From the NCBI GenBank assembly GCA_029260135.1, contig JAJDDV010000081.1, forward strand, positions 47,710 through 111,709: a DNA stretch of 64,000 nucleotides, given 5' to 3'. Under the pieces are notes generated by a model. The model was not told the origin of the DNA. It ran no database searches and saw only the letters and a list, made by a program, of their open reading frames with translations. Positions within the stretch are counted from its first letter, which is position 1. Every line of letters starts with the position of its first letter. The position numbers were made by a program, and so were the translations under genes. This DNA is from Phycisphaerae bacterium. Lineage in GTDB: Bacteria > Planctomycetota > Phycisphaerae > UBA1845. This document shows, piece after piece, positions 63,371 to 64,000 of this stretch.

Positions 63371-64000
63371 ATGACGAACCTGGCGATTGAAAACGTGGTC
63401 CGACTGGGTGAGCAGCTCCTTCATGATGGGCTGATCACGCAGGAGCAGTTGGCCGAGGCGCTGGTTCGTCAGCAGGAAAGTGGGGGGCGTATCGGCGGTG
63501 CGTTGGTCGGGATTGGTGCGATTTCGTCGGGGACGCTGGTCCAGACACTGGCCAGCCGCCTCGGCGTCAAAGGCTGTGTTCTGCGCCACGGGCTCATCGA
63601 CCCGAAGGTGGCCAAGTGCATTCCGAAGGAAGAGGCAGAGCGTCTTCGGGTGCTTCCCCTGTTTCGGATACACGACGAGTTGACGGTCGCGATGGTGGAA
63701 CCGCAATCCCTTCCGGTTCAAGACCGGCTGCGCGATTTGACGGGGTGTTCGATCCGACCTGTCCTGGTGATCGCGGAGAACCTCGAGGAGTATCAGCACA
63801 AGTACCTAGCGGCTGAGGTCACGGTGGATACGTTCCTCGCATCGATCGAGGAGAGCGACGTTCGTATCACCGAGACGGAAGCGATCGACGAAGGCCCCGT
63901 CACGGACCTGGACAAGATGATCGAGGGCAGCCCGATCGTGAACCTCGTCAACCTCGCTGTTTTGACGGCGCTTCGGGCGGGGGCGAGCGATGTCCATATC
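63371..64000 (+). CDS. GspE/PilB-family ATPase, N-terminal part with MshEN domain (3' end outside window)
   Basis: The first 210 residues of an ATPase that drives type II secretion or type IV pilus assembly. The N-terminus has two MshEN-type motifs, RLGEQLLHDGLITQEQLAEA and RIGGALVGIGAISSGTLVQT, about 26 residues apart; this domain binds cyclic-di-GMP in several homologues. Residues 100-180 are the linker, and the sequence is cut at ASDVHI, just where the N-terminal GspE domain meets the Walker region. The ATG at 63371 is inferred; the gap from the STAS gene is 89 bases. Its place after c-di-GMP turnover genes supports regulation by that nucleotide. The ATPase core is not visible. Confidence 0.88.
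   Translation, partial: MTNLAIENVVRLGEQLLHDGLITQEQLAEALVRQQESGGRIGGALVGIGAISSGTLVQTLASRLGVKGCVLRHGLIDPKVAKCIPKEEAERLRVLPLFRIHDELTVAMVEPQSLPVQDRLRDLTGCSIRPVLVIAENLEEYQHKYLAAEVTVDTFLASIEESDVRITETEAIDEGPVTDLDKMIEGSPIVNLVNLAVLTALRAGASDVHI

Noticed and set aside
1-64000. CRISPR arrays, insertion sequences with transposase, prophage or defence genes
   Set aside because: No regular direct repeats with spacers, transposase, integrase or known defence domains were seen.

Overview
The window looks like chromosomal DNA of a high-GC member of the Planctomycetota, probably of the Phycisphaerae type. The evidence is lineage habits rather than a marker gene: a small membrane protein ending in a YDLT-type zinc ribbon (CINCAYDLT...CPECG), a Ser/Thr kinase with a Ser/Ala-rich insert and TPR-like tail, ECF sigma factors beside very large secreted Cys-rich proteins, DCN-x-N-x-x-P-DECD repeats, dockerin-like tails, and a MOT1-type transporter. 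No 16S rRNA or ribosomal protein is present, so the assignment is an inference. Layout: (1) 1-9.5 kb: 3' end of a MATE exporter, an exported Ser/Arg-rich TPR protein with a clear promoter and perfect Shine-Dalgarno, a HAD hydrolase, aspS (His-type, probably non-discriminating), small membrane proteins, an 850-base non-coding region with repeats, a zinc dehydrogenase, a DUF4375-like protein and a glutaredoxin-like protein. (2) 9.6-16.1 kb: an envelope-type cluster of secretin-N-like exported protein, ECF sigma factor and membrane-anchored putative anti-sigma (overlapping genes), facing an HtrA-type protease and a large Asp-box/sortilin-like beta-propeller protein. (3) 16.6-21.8 kb: an ABC-2 export operon (GATase-like membrane protein, ATPase, duplicated permease). 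(4) 21.9-37.2 kb: mostly housekeeping and envelope genes: zincin, SppA, cytochrome, CYTH, DUF6265-like, leuS, zinc-ribbon protein, S41 protease, uvrA, thioredoxin, antiporter. (5) 37.5-52 kb: PilZ protein, a Ser/Thr kinase whose N-terminus carries an anti-sigma-type HxxxCxxC finger, a 2660-residue secreted Cys-rich/beta-helix protein, an ECF sigma factor five bases after it, and a convergent GH30-like glycoside hydrolase that shares a cysteine module with the giant. (6) 52-58 kb: tRNA-Ser(CGA), phosphofructokinase, rsmG, an epimerase-like protein with His in place of the catalytic Tyr, MOT1-like transporter, class III aminotransferase. (7) 58.3-64 kb: a translationally coupled signalling operon of sensor kinase, response regulator, HD-GYP protein, GAF plus degenerate GGDEF protein, STAS protein and a GspE/PilB ATPase with a MshEN domain, cut by the window end. 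The two strongest leads are the last operon, which reads as a self-contained cyclic-di-GMP control unit ending in a c-di-GMP-binding secretion/pilus motor, and an abrupt switch of strand composition (C-rich to G-rich on the + strand) near 44.5 kb inside the giant gene, which suggests a recombination joint, an inversion or a replication-linked switch. All calls come from reading the sequence and the supplied translations; no database search was possible.
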